NCBI GenBank assembly: GCA_023512835.1
Contig: CM042088.1
Location: 35,171,664-35,235,663, forward strand
DNA from: Taxillus chinensis
Taxonomy: Eukaryota; Streptophyta; Magnoliopsida; Santalales; Loranthaceae
DNA length: 64,000 bases
Direction: 5' to 3'
Shown here: one piece after another, positions 1-11,104 of the stretch
Numbering within the stretch: position 1 is the stretch's first letter
Layout: the number at the start of each line of letters is the position of its first letter
Position numbers and translations under genes: made by a program
Notes under the pieces: generated by a model
Database searches by the model: none
The model's input: the letters and a program-made list of their open reading frames with translations, nothing else
Told to the model about the DNA's origin: nothing

Positions 1-790
1 TAAATTTCTCTAAAATTGCATAAAAAAACAAATTACACTAAAGCTCAAAATACCGATGAATAGAATTTACGGAATTAAAATAATCAATTAAGTTCAAATT
101 ATTGCACAAATATTTGTCATAAAGCACAAATAAAATGTAATTATCACTCCCAAGTAGTGACCCCTAAGTCTACACCACATAGAACTCATAAGTCCCAATT
201 GTCATCCATGGGACACTGCCTCCTTCCTATACACTTCCATCAAGCAATCACCCATAACAAGCATGACCCAATAGGTCCTCATCATATCACAGTGGGGTTC
301 ATTTTCCCCCGAAATCCATTACATTTGCCCAATTATTTCACTGGCTACCTAAGTCATCGAACAATTAGTAAGGTTCATATTTTCCCTACCACATCATCAT
401 AATAACATCAAGCGAAAGATAATACTATAACATATTGTACTTGAATCAGCTCAAAACAATACAGGTCAGTCCAAAATAATGTAAGTCATTAACAAGCAAC
501 TACGCAAATCATTCCAAGCAATTTCAAGAAATTTCACAACTATAAAGTCAAACATCATCAGAGTATCACGCGCAACCAATTCTAGTGCCCTAATTGTACA
601 AGCAATGTCATGTCACGTATGCACCCATCCCAATGCATCCTAAGATGATCTGATTGACACTAAGGTAACCAAGGACACCATTAAGGACTGCGTTGATCAG
701 GCGCCCTCTTTAATGTCTCCCAAGCTCCAAAGTTTTAATCAATCACCCTACTATGCTAGGTCCACTAAATTGACCGCTCTGACACCAACT
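1..790 (-). mobile_element. Internal 5' leader of a Tekay-like gypsy element cut by the window edge
   Basis: The part nearest the LTR matches the leader of the element at 35049-42359: both carry a block reading aaggactgcgttgatcagg (here about 684-703, there about 39967-39986), followed by a primer-binding site and an LTR. The element therefore runs on the minus strand and continues to the left of the window. No gag or pol homology is recognisable in 1-600, so that stretch is leader or unrelated insertion. An 81-codon open frame at 157-402 has no family resemblance and is not called. Confidence 0.6.
776..787 (-). other. Primer-binding site, initiator tRNA-Met type (degenerate)
   Basis: Read on the minus strand this is TGGTGTCAGAGC, one base from the usual plant TGGTATCAGAGC that pairs with the 3' end of initiator tRNA-Met. 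It lies three bases inside the LTR edge at 791, the same spacing as in the element at 40073. It fixes the orientation of the element and shows that the LTR at 791 is the 5' LTR. Confidence 0.75.
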
Positions 791-2750
791 TGTCACGCCC
801 CCAAATCCCGAAAGGATCGGAATTAAGAGTGTGACTTCCCCATGCCCGCACCCGAAGGGTCAAGGGGTTGGTGACTAGCACTGATATGGACTATACATCG
901 GGTGCTGTCTAAGATAAACTTGTACATTCATACATCAGAGGTATTCCTGTACATTCCCACATGCTATGAAGTTAAGGAAAATAATTTATTAATAATAGAG
1001 TCATGCTATAATTTTAATACAACTTCCACGGACCCTCGTCCGGATACTCAAATAATAAAATCAATCATGTTTTACAAATTCCATAAACCAAGTTATTACA
1101 AAATTTAAAACAAACAAAAATTAGCTTCAGGCCAGCCTCTAGCGAATTAGTCGATACCTGAAACATGTCAACAAAGTAGGGGTGAGCACAAATGCCCAGT
1201 AGGTGATCTCCATCTCCTCACCATCCTATAACATGAATTCCTAAGTCTACATGATCGGTGTATGCTTGTGCCAGTGTAGTGTCCTACTTTATCACAATAA
1301 GCTTACATTAAATCACAAATTATAACATCACACATATTATAATTCATTCAGTAAGGGTTCACATTGAATAATCCAATCATCGATGAAACTCCCGCAACCA
1401 ACTCCTGGGATCCCAGTCACTACCAGACAGCCATATGTGGGACCTACGGTGTCCTTAACGACAACCTGCCACATATATAGAACCTAGGTTAACCAGCCAC
1501 ATAGGGGACCTGCGGCCTCTTGCCAGCCCTATGTGGGACCTGCGGTTAACCCAACCAACTCCACCACCAATTTCACATATAATCAATAAATAGTAATTTC
1601 AAATAATTATTATTTACTATAATAGCTTTACAAAAACATTTAAATTACTAAACCAACAATTACGCGCCATAAACTACAATTAAATAGCCAAACTGATAAT
1701 AACAATCCAACAAAATTTATTTAACTAAACTAACCAATTCAAGCCCAGATAATATTTAAATTCTGAACTATCATTATTAAGCCCAAGTAATATTTATTTA
1801 TCTAGTTATTCTTTTTTTAAAGGATGTCAATTTAATAATATTACACTACAGATAATATTCCAATGTCAATCAATGTTAACAAGTCCAACAGTATTTAACA
1901 TCCCGACATTATTAAACACTATAATATTTTAAAAACATTTAACTATTAATATCAAGTCACAAGAAATAATTATTTTTTTTCTAACTAATAGGAAATTAAT
2001 CCCAAAACAGAACAGAACCGAAAATAATAGGAAATAACTATCAAGTCCCGAATTAATCCCAGCAAATTAAACCAAAACAGAAAATAAGAAATAGGAATAG
2101 GTAACCATACCGGTCCAAAAGGACCGGTCCAGCCATACTCTGCTAGGTTCGTCGCATGGGGGCGACTCTGGATCGCCGCCCCCCACCCCATCAGATTCGT
2201 GCGGCAGGGTCAGGATCAGCCTACCGCAGACCAAGCTGTCAACACAGCCTGGTTGTTTAACTCCAACTCCCGCGAGACACCATGCCACATATTAAATATA
2301 CCATGATGATTTAATATGGGTCAAAGGGAAAAGAGATTAATAAATAAATAAAAAAATACATAAAAGAAGAATCGCAGGCCTAACCTCTATGTGTATATAT
2401 ACATATATGTTATTAATAAACAGGGAGATGCAGGCCTATCAAATTGCAGGAAGCATGAAGAGATAGAGGATGAACCGACTGAACAAATATATGTACATCG
2501 AACCAAATGAATATATGTATCCGTAAATATATTAACATATATCTATTCGCAAGTATCATAAAAAAAAGATTGTATTTCCCCCTAATAGTCCATGTTTGTG
2601 CCATATGATAATGAGAAACTAAGAATCACCTACCTGGATCAAGTTTGAAGGAATCGATAGAACAGTCTGTTTCAAATCCCCTGCTCCACCCTTGCCAAGC
2701 TTCGCGCACGCACCCCTAGGTTTCACCCTAAATTTACCCTTATATACTAA

Positions 2751-2787
<37 letters not shown>

Positions 2788-3175
2788 CATATTACTATTT
2801 AAATCAAATACCAACATTAATAATAAGTATAATATTAAGCTCTTATTATTTAAACTTATTTTAATAATAATAATAATAATATAGTAATAAGATTAATAAT
2901 TATAATAATAATAATAATATTAACAATAATCTCAATTATAATTTTTTTTATTAATAATAATAACCTTAATAATTCTGACAATAATAATTATAATGACAAT
3001 AATAACAATCATAATAATAGACTCAAAATACTAAAATGTCCTCGCGGGACCCTAGACTCCAGACTAAGTCTACTCACAGCCAAAATGCTCACGTCAACAA
3101 TCACATCACCTTTTAAATATTATCATCCTCAATAATAAATCAACTTACATTGTCACTCAAATGCGAGTCTTTACA
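791..3175 (-). mobile_element. Long 5' LTR of Tekay/Del-like Ty3-gypsy element
   Basis: The LTR starts TGTCACGCCCCC and ends with GAGTCTTTACA, so on its own strand it runs TGTAAAG to GGGCGTGACA. Its length of 2385 bp fits long-LTR chromovirus elements. Inside are the family's landmark blocks: a GAGCACAAATGCCCAGTAGG stretch near 1180, paired 'gggacctgcgg' motifs near 1508-1545, a GC-rich cassette at about 2150-2260, and an AT-repeat desert from 2754 to 3020. The LTR is closely related to the solo LTR at 30276-32286. The target duplication cannot be tested because the other LTR is outside the window. Confidence 0.8.
2754..2785. repeat. (TA)n microsatellite inside LTR
   Basis: An uninterrupted AT dinucleotide run is followed by about 230 bp of TAA/AAT-rich sequence. 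Related LTRs at 30276 and 34284 carry TA runs at comparable positions, so this is part of the LTR's own structure. Confidence 0.9.
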
Positions 3176-3700
3176 AGTCATACCAAAAGCTAGAACTACA
3201 TGCTCATTATATACATATACTAGTATAATGTCCTAAACTATCAAATACACAAACCAATGCCAAGATATCAATTAGTAGAAGTCATGCTAATCCTTCCCCC
3301 CATCAACCAATGTGGAGTGTGAGTAGGCTACCCAGAAACCCCTACCCTCTTTACTCACCATCAACAGTGTGACCTAGTTTACATGAAGCTTACATGAAGT
3401 TTCCTTTAGGATTTCATACAACCCAGCCTAGGAAGGTGTATCGAAAATCTCTTCATGGTTTACGCCAAGCTCACATTATTGGTTTGCCAAATTAATTTGT
3501 CTGTTGTTACTATTTAAAAGACTAAAACAAAAAGGTATAACTATTTTAGATAATTTTTAAAATTTATAATGATAAAATAATAACGTCTCCTTCAATATTT
3601 TTTAAAATGATATAACTATTTAATAAATTCTTAGGAAATTTTGAAACAATTTCACTCCATAAATAAAATATTAAAAAAACACAATAAGGGGTGAAAAAAG
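3176..3700. other. Intergenic, no gene seen
   Basis: AT-rich sequence between the LTR edge and the promoter region of the downstream gene. No coding frame or transposon landmark was recognised. The five bases after the LTR (agtca) would be one half of its target duplication. Confidence 0.5.
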
Positions 3701-4083
3701 AGACTGTAACTAACGTTAAATTTTATCTGACGTGGAAACCACCTGATACTTTATCAGTGATCACCACCAACCGCCAGAGAGAGAGAAAAAAAAACCTAGG
3801 CTTGGTGACCCAACGTTTTTATCGATCGCGCGGGCTGGAGGGAGCCGCACGATGGAAATGGGACGTCACACCTGGCGATATCGGAACGCCACATTTGGTA
3901 AAACATGGGTGGGTCACCTACGGCATGGAACCGGTCTTTAGGCGGTTTGATGTCACGGGCTGCAGCCGGTGAGAATCGGGCGCCAACCGATAGGGCCGGT
4001 GGCAGAAGTCAATGGATATAAGAGCTGGGCCCCGGGGGTTTAAGAAAGGTTGGTTGGGTGGTTTTCAGAGGGTTTTGAGCGAC
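3701..4083 (+). promoter_or_regulatory. Probable promoter of the telomere-binding protein gene
   Basis: This is a GC-richer island just upstream of the GA-rich leader. It contains ACGT-core motifs (gacgtcac at about 3862, a bZIP-type site), a GGGCCC motif near 4027 (TCP-type) and a TATA-like gatataag at about 4014. The 93-codon open frame here (3691-3972) has low-complexity composition and no recognisable domain, so I treat it as chance. The promoter role is inferred from position and composition only. Confidence 0.4.
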
Positions 4084-5485
4084 CATCACAAAACGGAGGG
4101 AGAGGGAGAGGGAGAGGGAGAGAGAGAGAGAGAAACAGACAGAACAACAAGAAAAGAGAAGAAAGAAAAGAGAGATTTAAGGGGTTGGGTCCGTAGCATC
4201 AGAAATCACAAATAATCGTTGTCTATCCAGATAGGTTGAAATTGTGAAACCTCGAATTCAATTCAATATGTTGTTGTTGTTGTCGTTGGAATTGTTTCTT
4301 TCATTTCTCCCCTTTTGCCTCGGCCGTTTCATACGGTTAAATTTTGGTAGAATTTAGCATCTGGGTTCTGGGATTGGCAATTGAGTCCCGGAAAATCCGA
4401 TCGCGAATTCGTGTGTGCACGGGGTGATCCAACGATGGTTTACCCTTTTTATTTTCCTATCCAATTTGTGTGAATTTGGTGAAGATTTGGCCTTTACCGT
4501 TATTCCCTGGGTTTTGGCTTTTTTTTTTCGTGGGATTGAGTTTTTTGCTTCAAAACTGTGACCCAGATTTGGTTCCTGGCAGCAGTTTTTCCTCCCACTG
4601 GTGTTCGATCTGATGTTTTTGTGGCCCTGGGTTTTTTATTATTTGTATGTTTTTTAATTCAAGGTTGTGATGGAATCTGATGTTTGGATCTTCTTCTCCA
4701 GGGTTTTGCGGTGGTTTATCGGTTATTGTTTGAAAATCAATTGGCGTGAGTCGTTGTATGTTATGTTCCCAAACTGATAAGGCCATGTCATTCTTCGCAT
4801 CTATGCTCATTTGTCACGTTTTTCTTTCACTGCGTGTGGAGGTTTAATGATTGCTTGTTTTTTCTTCTTCCCAATATGCGCAATTAAAGATCATCCCATC
4901 TCTTTGTTTCTTCGATCTAAAATTTTTCTTTATGGGTTTCGTTTTGATTGATTTCCTTTCAATTTTTGGTTTCCACATGCCATTGGCGCGCGCCATGACT
5001 CTTTAAATTTAAGTGGAAATGATTTTTTTGGAAAAGGAAAACATAAAATTGGTTGGGAAATCCCTTTTCCTTCACTTTGATTGTTTCATCAGCATGGTTT
5101 TTGATATGAATCAAATCTGTTCCGGCCGAAGGTGTGATCCAATTGTTCCTCTGCATTGTGGGCTGAAACTAAACCTGATACTGTAGATCTGAGTTGGTTA
5201 ATGTTTTTTTTTCCCCCTCTCACCTTCATTTCATTTCAGATTCTCACCATCTTTAATTCTGTTTGCATTTATAATACCATGTATAGAACGCTCGTTGATT
5301 CTTTTCATTTTCAGATGTCATATTAAATTTCATATTCATGATGCTCATTATCCATTTCCTTTTGATGACAGGTCTGTGTTTCTGTGAATAGCTATTGAGC
5401 CATTGCAGGGCGAGGTTCTTTGGACCATAGACAATGTCCTTGGGTTGCTGATATTTGACATACCTTTTGGTATGATTTCTGAGAT
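4084..5485 (+). other. 5' leader of the TRP gene with a probable leader intron
   Basis: A GA-repeat tract (4096-4133), typical of plant leaders, is followed by about 1.2 kb of T-rich, intron-like sequence. This ends at a good acceptor (tgatgacag) at 5371. The last leader exon would then be 5372-5485. The upstream donor could not be fixed. No coding frame in the stretch shows family resemblance. Confidence 0.45.
5434..5451 (+). other. Upstream ORF 1 in the TRP leader (5 codons)
   Basis: ATG TCC TTG GGT TGC TGA lies 35 bp upstream of the main start, in the exon inferred to follow the leader intron. It is complete and terminates before the main ATG, so reinitiation would be possible. Its regulatory effect is inference. 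Confidence 0.4.
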
Positions 5486-5507
5486 ATGGTGTTGCAGAAT
5501 AGGCTAG
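5472..5507 (+). other. Upstream ORF 2 overlapping the TRP start codon (11 codons)
   Basis: An ATG at 5472 opens an 11-codon frame that stops with TAG at 5505-5507. It therefore overlaps the main ATG at 5486 in another frame. A ribosome that uses it cannot reach the main start without backing up, which is a classical repressive layout if this leader is transcribed. The main start itself is preferred because the protein from 5486 begins with the family's usual N-terminus (MVLQ..LDY.FNGYQVP). Confidence 0.4.
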
Positions 5508-8500
5508 ATTATGTATTCAATGGCTATCAGGTGCCTCGAGCGGCTAGATCAGCTAGGGTATGTTTCCCTTTTGGTTTCAACATTCCTTTGTAGCACAAAA
5601 CTTCCTCCTTTCCCTTTCATGGATTTTCTTTTGTTATCTGTTCCTGAAATGCTTATTTATTTATCTTTGTACTTGTCTATTGCTTGTGCTAGAGGAGGGG
5701 TTCGTATAGGAAGAAAATTCAAGACAGCCGACAGTGTGCAATTGATTTGTTAGCTACTGTAGCTGGGAAATTATTGCTGGAGGGTGAGAATTTCCTTACC
5801 GCTGGCAAGAAATCTACAGGAAAGGATCAGTGTGAGATCTTGCAAAGTTCTGTCAGAAAAGAAGAAAGCAACAAAGAAAATTCTCCAAAAATAAATCTCT
5901 GTGACAGGCTGAATGTTCATAATCAATCCTCCAGTTTGAAGGAATGTACGCACAAAAATGCTTTTTCTGGACATGCATCAGTGATTACAACCTTTGACTG
6001 CTCACAGAGGTTTGCTTCCGCTGCAGTGTTTGGAGAAAGAAAAAGGGAGGGTGGAGATTCTGCTAGAATAGAAGTAGGATTGTCCAGATATGGGGAATTT
6101 GGCCATCAAAAATTAAAGGATATGCCTGACCATCATTTAACAGCTGAGCCTCTTAAAACTGAAAATATTGTGGCTGGTAATGGGGCTGTTCAGTGCAGCA
6201 CAGATGACGCTGTGGTTTTGGATGGGAAACCATCAGCACTGGTTAGTTCTGATAGTAGTGCCAAGAAGCCCATTTTTGGGGATTCTGTTCCCAGTCCTTC
6301 TTTTCACAACTTTCGGGAAGCTGTAAATGTAGTTAGTTGCAGTAGAGATGATGATGAAAACTCCTCTGGGTGTACTCAACCCAGCACCACAAGAATGGCC
6401 TATAGGTCACCCATGCGGATTACTGACCGAAGAGTGAGGAAATTATTGGCATCAAAATATTGGAATCAACCTCAAAAGCAGAATGATGGAGAGCTTTCTA
6501 ATATTGGTGAGTGGTAACTAATGGGTGCTATTTCCATTCTTACATAGTTTCATATCTTGGATTGGATTATTCAATACTTTGGTTTTGGTCATTAACTGAA
6601 AGTGTTTGTGCCATTTTCAGGTAGGAAATTGAACGCTGGTTACTCTAATAGTAACGCCTGTTATACACGCCAAAGGTCTCAAGCTAGTTTTCCTATAAAA
6701 AAAAGGAAGCTTCTTGATTATAGCTCAGTGTCAAGTTCTGATGGAGGAACATGTAGTGAGGGATTACCTAACTCATCTAGGATGGGCATTAATAGAGATG
6801 TTTCTGGTTACCATGCAGAAATGCTTGGAGGTTTAGTTCTAGCACTTTTTTGTTTACCCTTATGTTTATCCTGCTGTGATGCTGTTCTTGTTACATGTAC
6901 TTTGGTTTGGCTGATTATCTGCTCAATTGGTGTACACTTATTTCGCAGCCAATGGGACAACATCTTTGATTGGAGCTCAACATACTTCCTCATCCAGGGA
7001 TTCCCATGGTAAGAGAGCCTTTGAGGGAGTGATTTATTGAATTCATTGTTTTTGACAAAGTTCTTATCTAAAGCATGTCTTTCTTGTTTCTCAGTCAAGC
7101 TCAGGATTAAGTCTTTCAGAGTCCCAGAGCTTTTCATTGATATTCCAGAAACTGCCACTATTGGTTCGCTGAAGGTACTTGGTCATTCTTTACTTGTATG
7201 CTTGGTTTCCAAATTTTTGGTTTGTGGAATGATTTTAAGCAGATAAAAATACCATCGATTGATGAGTATTTCTTGCTTTCTTTTTCCCAATGTATTAGTA
7301 GTTTAATTTCTGGGTGGTGGAGTAGTGGACAGATATTGCTGAAAAAATTATTTTATGTAAAAATGTTTTATTTCACTCGACTTTATATTTCTTGCTTAAT
7401 CCTTCAACAATTGCATTCATTTCATTGGGTTTTCTGACTTATTTCACGGTTGTATTAAGATAATGGTAATTGTAATTAATATATAAATATATTATAATAT
7501 TATGCACCTAAAGTTTTCAAATTTTTAAGAATCCTCCCTCTTTGCTTGTGTTATCCTTTTTTGAAATAGTTGGGGTCTGTTTAGTATAATGATATCATTT
7601 TTGAAAAAAGAATTATTTTTCGAAAATAGTGTGCCCAATAAATTTAAACTTATTTATGAGTGATAAAAATTTATCTGCAATATAGTTTTTCAAAACAATC
7701 CTGTTTTGAAAATAATTACGATTAGCCTTGCTCACTAGTTGCTCTTTCTAAACGTAGAGGAACGTGAAGAAGGCAGTAAATGCTTTACTCAGAGGTGGTT
7801 TACACGTTGGTGTTGTTCTTCGGGGGAAGAAGGTCAGAGATGACAATAAAACTCTTATTCAGACAGGAATTTCTCAAGATAACAAATTAGATTCTTTGGG
7901 TTTTGCACTGGAGCCTAACCCCTCTAAAGCTCCCAAATCACTGGGTCCTGAGGGCCATCTTTGTCTCATGCCCAGTGATAAGTTCCAACCTCTAATAAGG
8001 TACCATATTACCATATGACCTTTCAGAGCCTGTAGGCTTATCTGACTCAAGCAATACCTTGGGATTTCGGTAAACACCTCAATGTTTCTTTTCAGGTATC
8101 TGCCCTCCACTAATATAGTTCACCAGGCGACTTTTGATTCAGATCCTCTAACCAATTTGGGAAATTTGATGGAAAGTGATCATTGTTCAGCACCCTCACC
8201 TACTGACGCTTCAATGGAGAAAAGTTCAGCAGATTCTCAGGCATTGGTTGCTGTCCCTGTGCACCACAGATCCAACCGGGTGGAGATTGTGCAACGCCGA
8301 ATTCGTCGACCTTTCTCTGTTTCTGAGGTAGAAGCCCTTGTTCAAGCGGTTGAGAAGCTTGGAACTGGAAGGTATCTCTTGCGGAAGCAATCTCGGCCTT
8401 GGAATGTGAATCCTAAACAATGCAGCCGCAGTGAACCGTTGTCTAATATTATAGTTTCACCAGCTGTCGCTGATCATTTTGTCATTCTACACTGTACAGG

Positions 8501-8931
8501 TGGCGTGATGTTAAAGTTGGAGCTTTTGATAATGCAAAGCACCGAACCTATGTTGATTTGAAGGTAAGGAATCTTCGATTTTCTTAATCCCCTGTTTTAC
8601 GATCAGAGACCAAGTTTGGGTTCTTTTAGTTGTGTTACTAAGGGTTTATGATATGGGCGCATGGGTCTTTAATGCCGATGAGAGCAGGGTTCCTTCCTTG
8701 CGTTTAGGGCAAAGGGTTGGGCAGCCTTTAAGTTGCTTTATCATTGGTAGTATAAAACCACTGTCCAAGCTCCCAGGAAATCTATTGGTTTCTGATCTTA
8801 CACGCTCTTCCTTTTTTTTTTTTCTCACGATTCATGACTGTCTTTAACCATTATCCAACAGCCTCCCTTGAGCCAACAAAAAGCAAAGAAAAGAATGTAA
8901 AACACTAATGTTATGGTCTTTCCCTTTGATC

Positions 8932-8982
<51 letters not shown>

Positions 8983-9240
8983 GTATCTGGTAGGACTACG
9001 GCTGATTAGTTTGGTTTGGTGTTATCTGGTGGGATTGTACAGGATAAGTGGAAAACACTGGTGCACACGGCAAGAATATCCCCTCAGCAGAGGAGGGGAG
9101 AAACAGTTCCCCAAGACCTCTTGGATCGTGTTCTTGCCGCCCATGCATACTGGTCGAAGCGCCAAAGCAAACAACACCTCAAACAAGAACAGCGGCAGCA
9201 CTCTCCACACCCTCCACACGAGACCTTCCTTCTCCTTTAA
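5486..9240 (+). CDS. Telomere repeat-binding protein, TRP/TBP1 (TRFL family I) type
   Basis: Binds double-stranded plant telomere repeats (TTTAGGG) in the nucleus through one C-terminal Myb domain; the family acts in telomere length control. Nine exons with GT-AG borders join in one frame: 5486-5557, 5693-6506, 6621-6830, 6949-7008, 7095-7174, 7758-7999, 8096-8371, 8500-8563, 9043-9240. The total is 2016 nt, or 671 aa, within the normal family range of about 550-700. Residues 1-24 are the conserved N-terminus. Residues 25-385 are mostly low complexity, with a basic FPIKKRKLLDYSS motif after residue 310. Residues 386-466 form the ubiquitin-like fold (VKLRIKSFRVPELFI...LRGKKVRDDNKTL). Residues 560-640 are the Myb/telobox domain (RRIRRPFSVSEVEALV, WRDVK, VDLKDKWKTLVHTAR). 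The protein ends ETFLLL. Intron positions are my own splice calls, but every join keeps the frame and the family motif. It looks intact. Which TRP paralogue it is cannot be decided. Confidence 0.93.
8932..8982 (+). repeat. (ATT)n microsatellite in the last intron of the TRP gene
   Basis: About 17 uninterrupted TTA/ATT units lie in intron 8 (8564-9042). Such long trinucleotide runs are usually length-variable between individuals. The run is 60 bp upstream of the last acceptor. Confidence 0.95.
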
Positions 9241-9640
9241 AATTTACATCAGACACCACAGCAGCAAACGCTGCTGATTGAGGGCCCCTTAGAGGAAGGA
9301 TTCTGTTAAATATTATGACATTCTAGTAAGCAAACTCTTCTGTCGCCGCCGCCGAGGCCTGCATTCTTTTCCTGCGTGGAAGGATCTGCCTCTTGTAAAT
9401 GGAATGGCGTATGGCAGAATAAGAGCATGCCAATTCAAATTCATTGGTCAGAGTCTTGGTCTGATGTTGGCTCTCCCCACCCCAGAGAGGTTCTCTCTGT
9501 TAATTTTTCCCGCTGATTTCTTTTACTTCTCACGCCATTCTTTTAATTTATTTATTTGTACGCCCATAGTCGGGATTTTTAATATTTTCCCATTTTGCTT
9601 CTTATTCATTTCTCAATAGATTCAGTGCTATATTTTTTCA
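9241..9640 (+). other. Probable 3' untranslated region of the TRP gene
   Basis: Sequence after the TAA stop, first GC-balanced then T-rich. The poly(A) site cannot be placed with confidence. Short frames here (for example 9404-9619) have no family resemblance. Confidence 0.5.
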
Positions 9641-10705
9641 TTCCTGATTTTCGTTTTGGTTTTTCTGTGTAAAAGTAAATTATAAGATATTTTTGATTTA
9701 CTAGCAAAATAGCAAGGTTTAATTGATATACTAATTTTCTTTGTTTAAAAATCATATTATCATATCTGATTTAATTGTTTAAAATTTCAAAACTACAATA
9801 TATGTAAATTACCCTTAATATCTTAATACCTAAAAAAATATAGGTTGAACTTATTATTTTGTTAAAAATTAAAAATATAATAACAAGGTATAGATGTTTA
9901 AGTCTAAATAAATAAGATTAATTTTCTATATTAAATAATATTAGAATTTGTATATACCAAATTTAATTTCTAAAAATATATCCATTAAATAAAATTAATT
10001 TAATATAAATATATTTATAAATTAATTATAAATAATAAAATCATATTGTAAAAGCAATTGAAATATTAATAAAAAACAAAAGATTTACAATAAAAATAAT
10101 ATTAATAAATCTCTAAAATAATAAAAATAATAAATAATAAATAATTTTTTAAAATATCATAGTTAAACACGATTGACAAAAATGAACTGTAAAATAAAAA
10201 ATAATAATAAAATAACTAGAAAATTAAATAATACATAAATTCATGCAATGTCTTTGACATAAACTACTTAAACTAGATATGAGGTTTTGGTAGTATGCTA
10301 CACCAAGGTCATATAATAGTAGATAAACAATAACACACATATATAGAAAAAGAGCCATACTTGTATTTTATTGGGATAGCAGTCGGCCTAATTTCATCTC
10401 ATGTTTTCAACCTTCTCACCTTGTGCGATTAATGGTTGAGATTGTTTTTTTCTTTAATTCACATTTATGTCCTGCGATATTTTAAACATCATCATAACAC
10501 ATTTTTCTCTTTTCTTTCCCACAAATATCTATGTTTTTGTTATGATGTCCATATATAATTCATGTTATTTGAGGTGTTCTAGCTTAATATATAGTAATTA
10601 TGCTAAAATAAAATTTAAAGAAACGTAATTTTTTAATTTGAATTTTTAGATTAACATACAATGGTTTATATTACATTTTCATTGAAGCTTTGCTATTGTA
10701 CCATA
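9641..10705. other. AT-rich intergenic, nothing recognised
   Basis: Very AT-rich sequence without a supported frame, terminal repeat or structured repeat. Confidence 0.5.
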
Positions 10706-11104
10706 TGTTACATCTCAAGTTCCAGGAGTTTGAAATTAGGTAAATGACTTCCCAAGCATGCACTTGAAAGATCAATAGATTGGTGACTGGTACATAAAAA
10801 GACTACACAATAAGTGCTGTCTCAAAACCTATTATTATCATATATTAATGATAATCATGTATATTCCTAATGAAATGCAAACCAACATAAATCCATCATG
10901 TTGTTATTGGCCTTGATAGAATGAGATTGAATTATAATTGTCTTAGTGTTTTGTTATTATGGATATGTGATGTATTAATGAATTGTGTGGTTTGTGGAAT
11001 AGTCCCCTTGGCTAATACTTTCTTGTGATATATGTTTTGAAATGTGATTTTAATTATATGGTTAAGGGTTATGTGATTAGAACACTACAGTGATACAAGT
11101 ATAC
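10706..11104 (-). mobile_element. Degraded LTR fragments of the Tekay-like family
   Basis: From 10706 (tgttacatctcaagttccagg) to about 10900 the sequence follows the start of the family LTR in minus orientation, block by block: the ...gacttcc..., ...gactggtac..., ...gtgctgtctcaaa... and cctgta-like segments. From about 10960 to 11100 the sequence instead resembles the same LTR in plus orientation (compare 43130-43190). Two LTR fragments therefore appear to meet here. Both are heavily mutated. Confidence 0.5.

Noticed and set aside
3691..3972. 93-codon frame upstream of the TRP gene
   Set aside because: Lies in the probable promoter, has no domain or homologous look, and no splice signals linking it to the gene.
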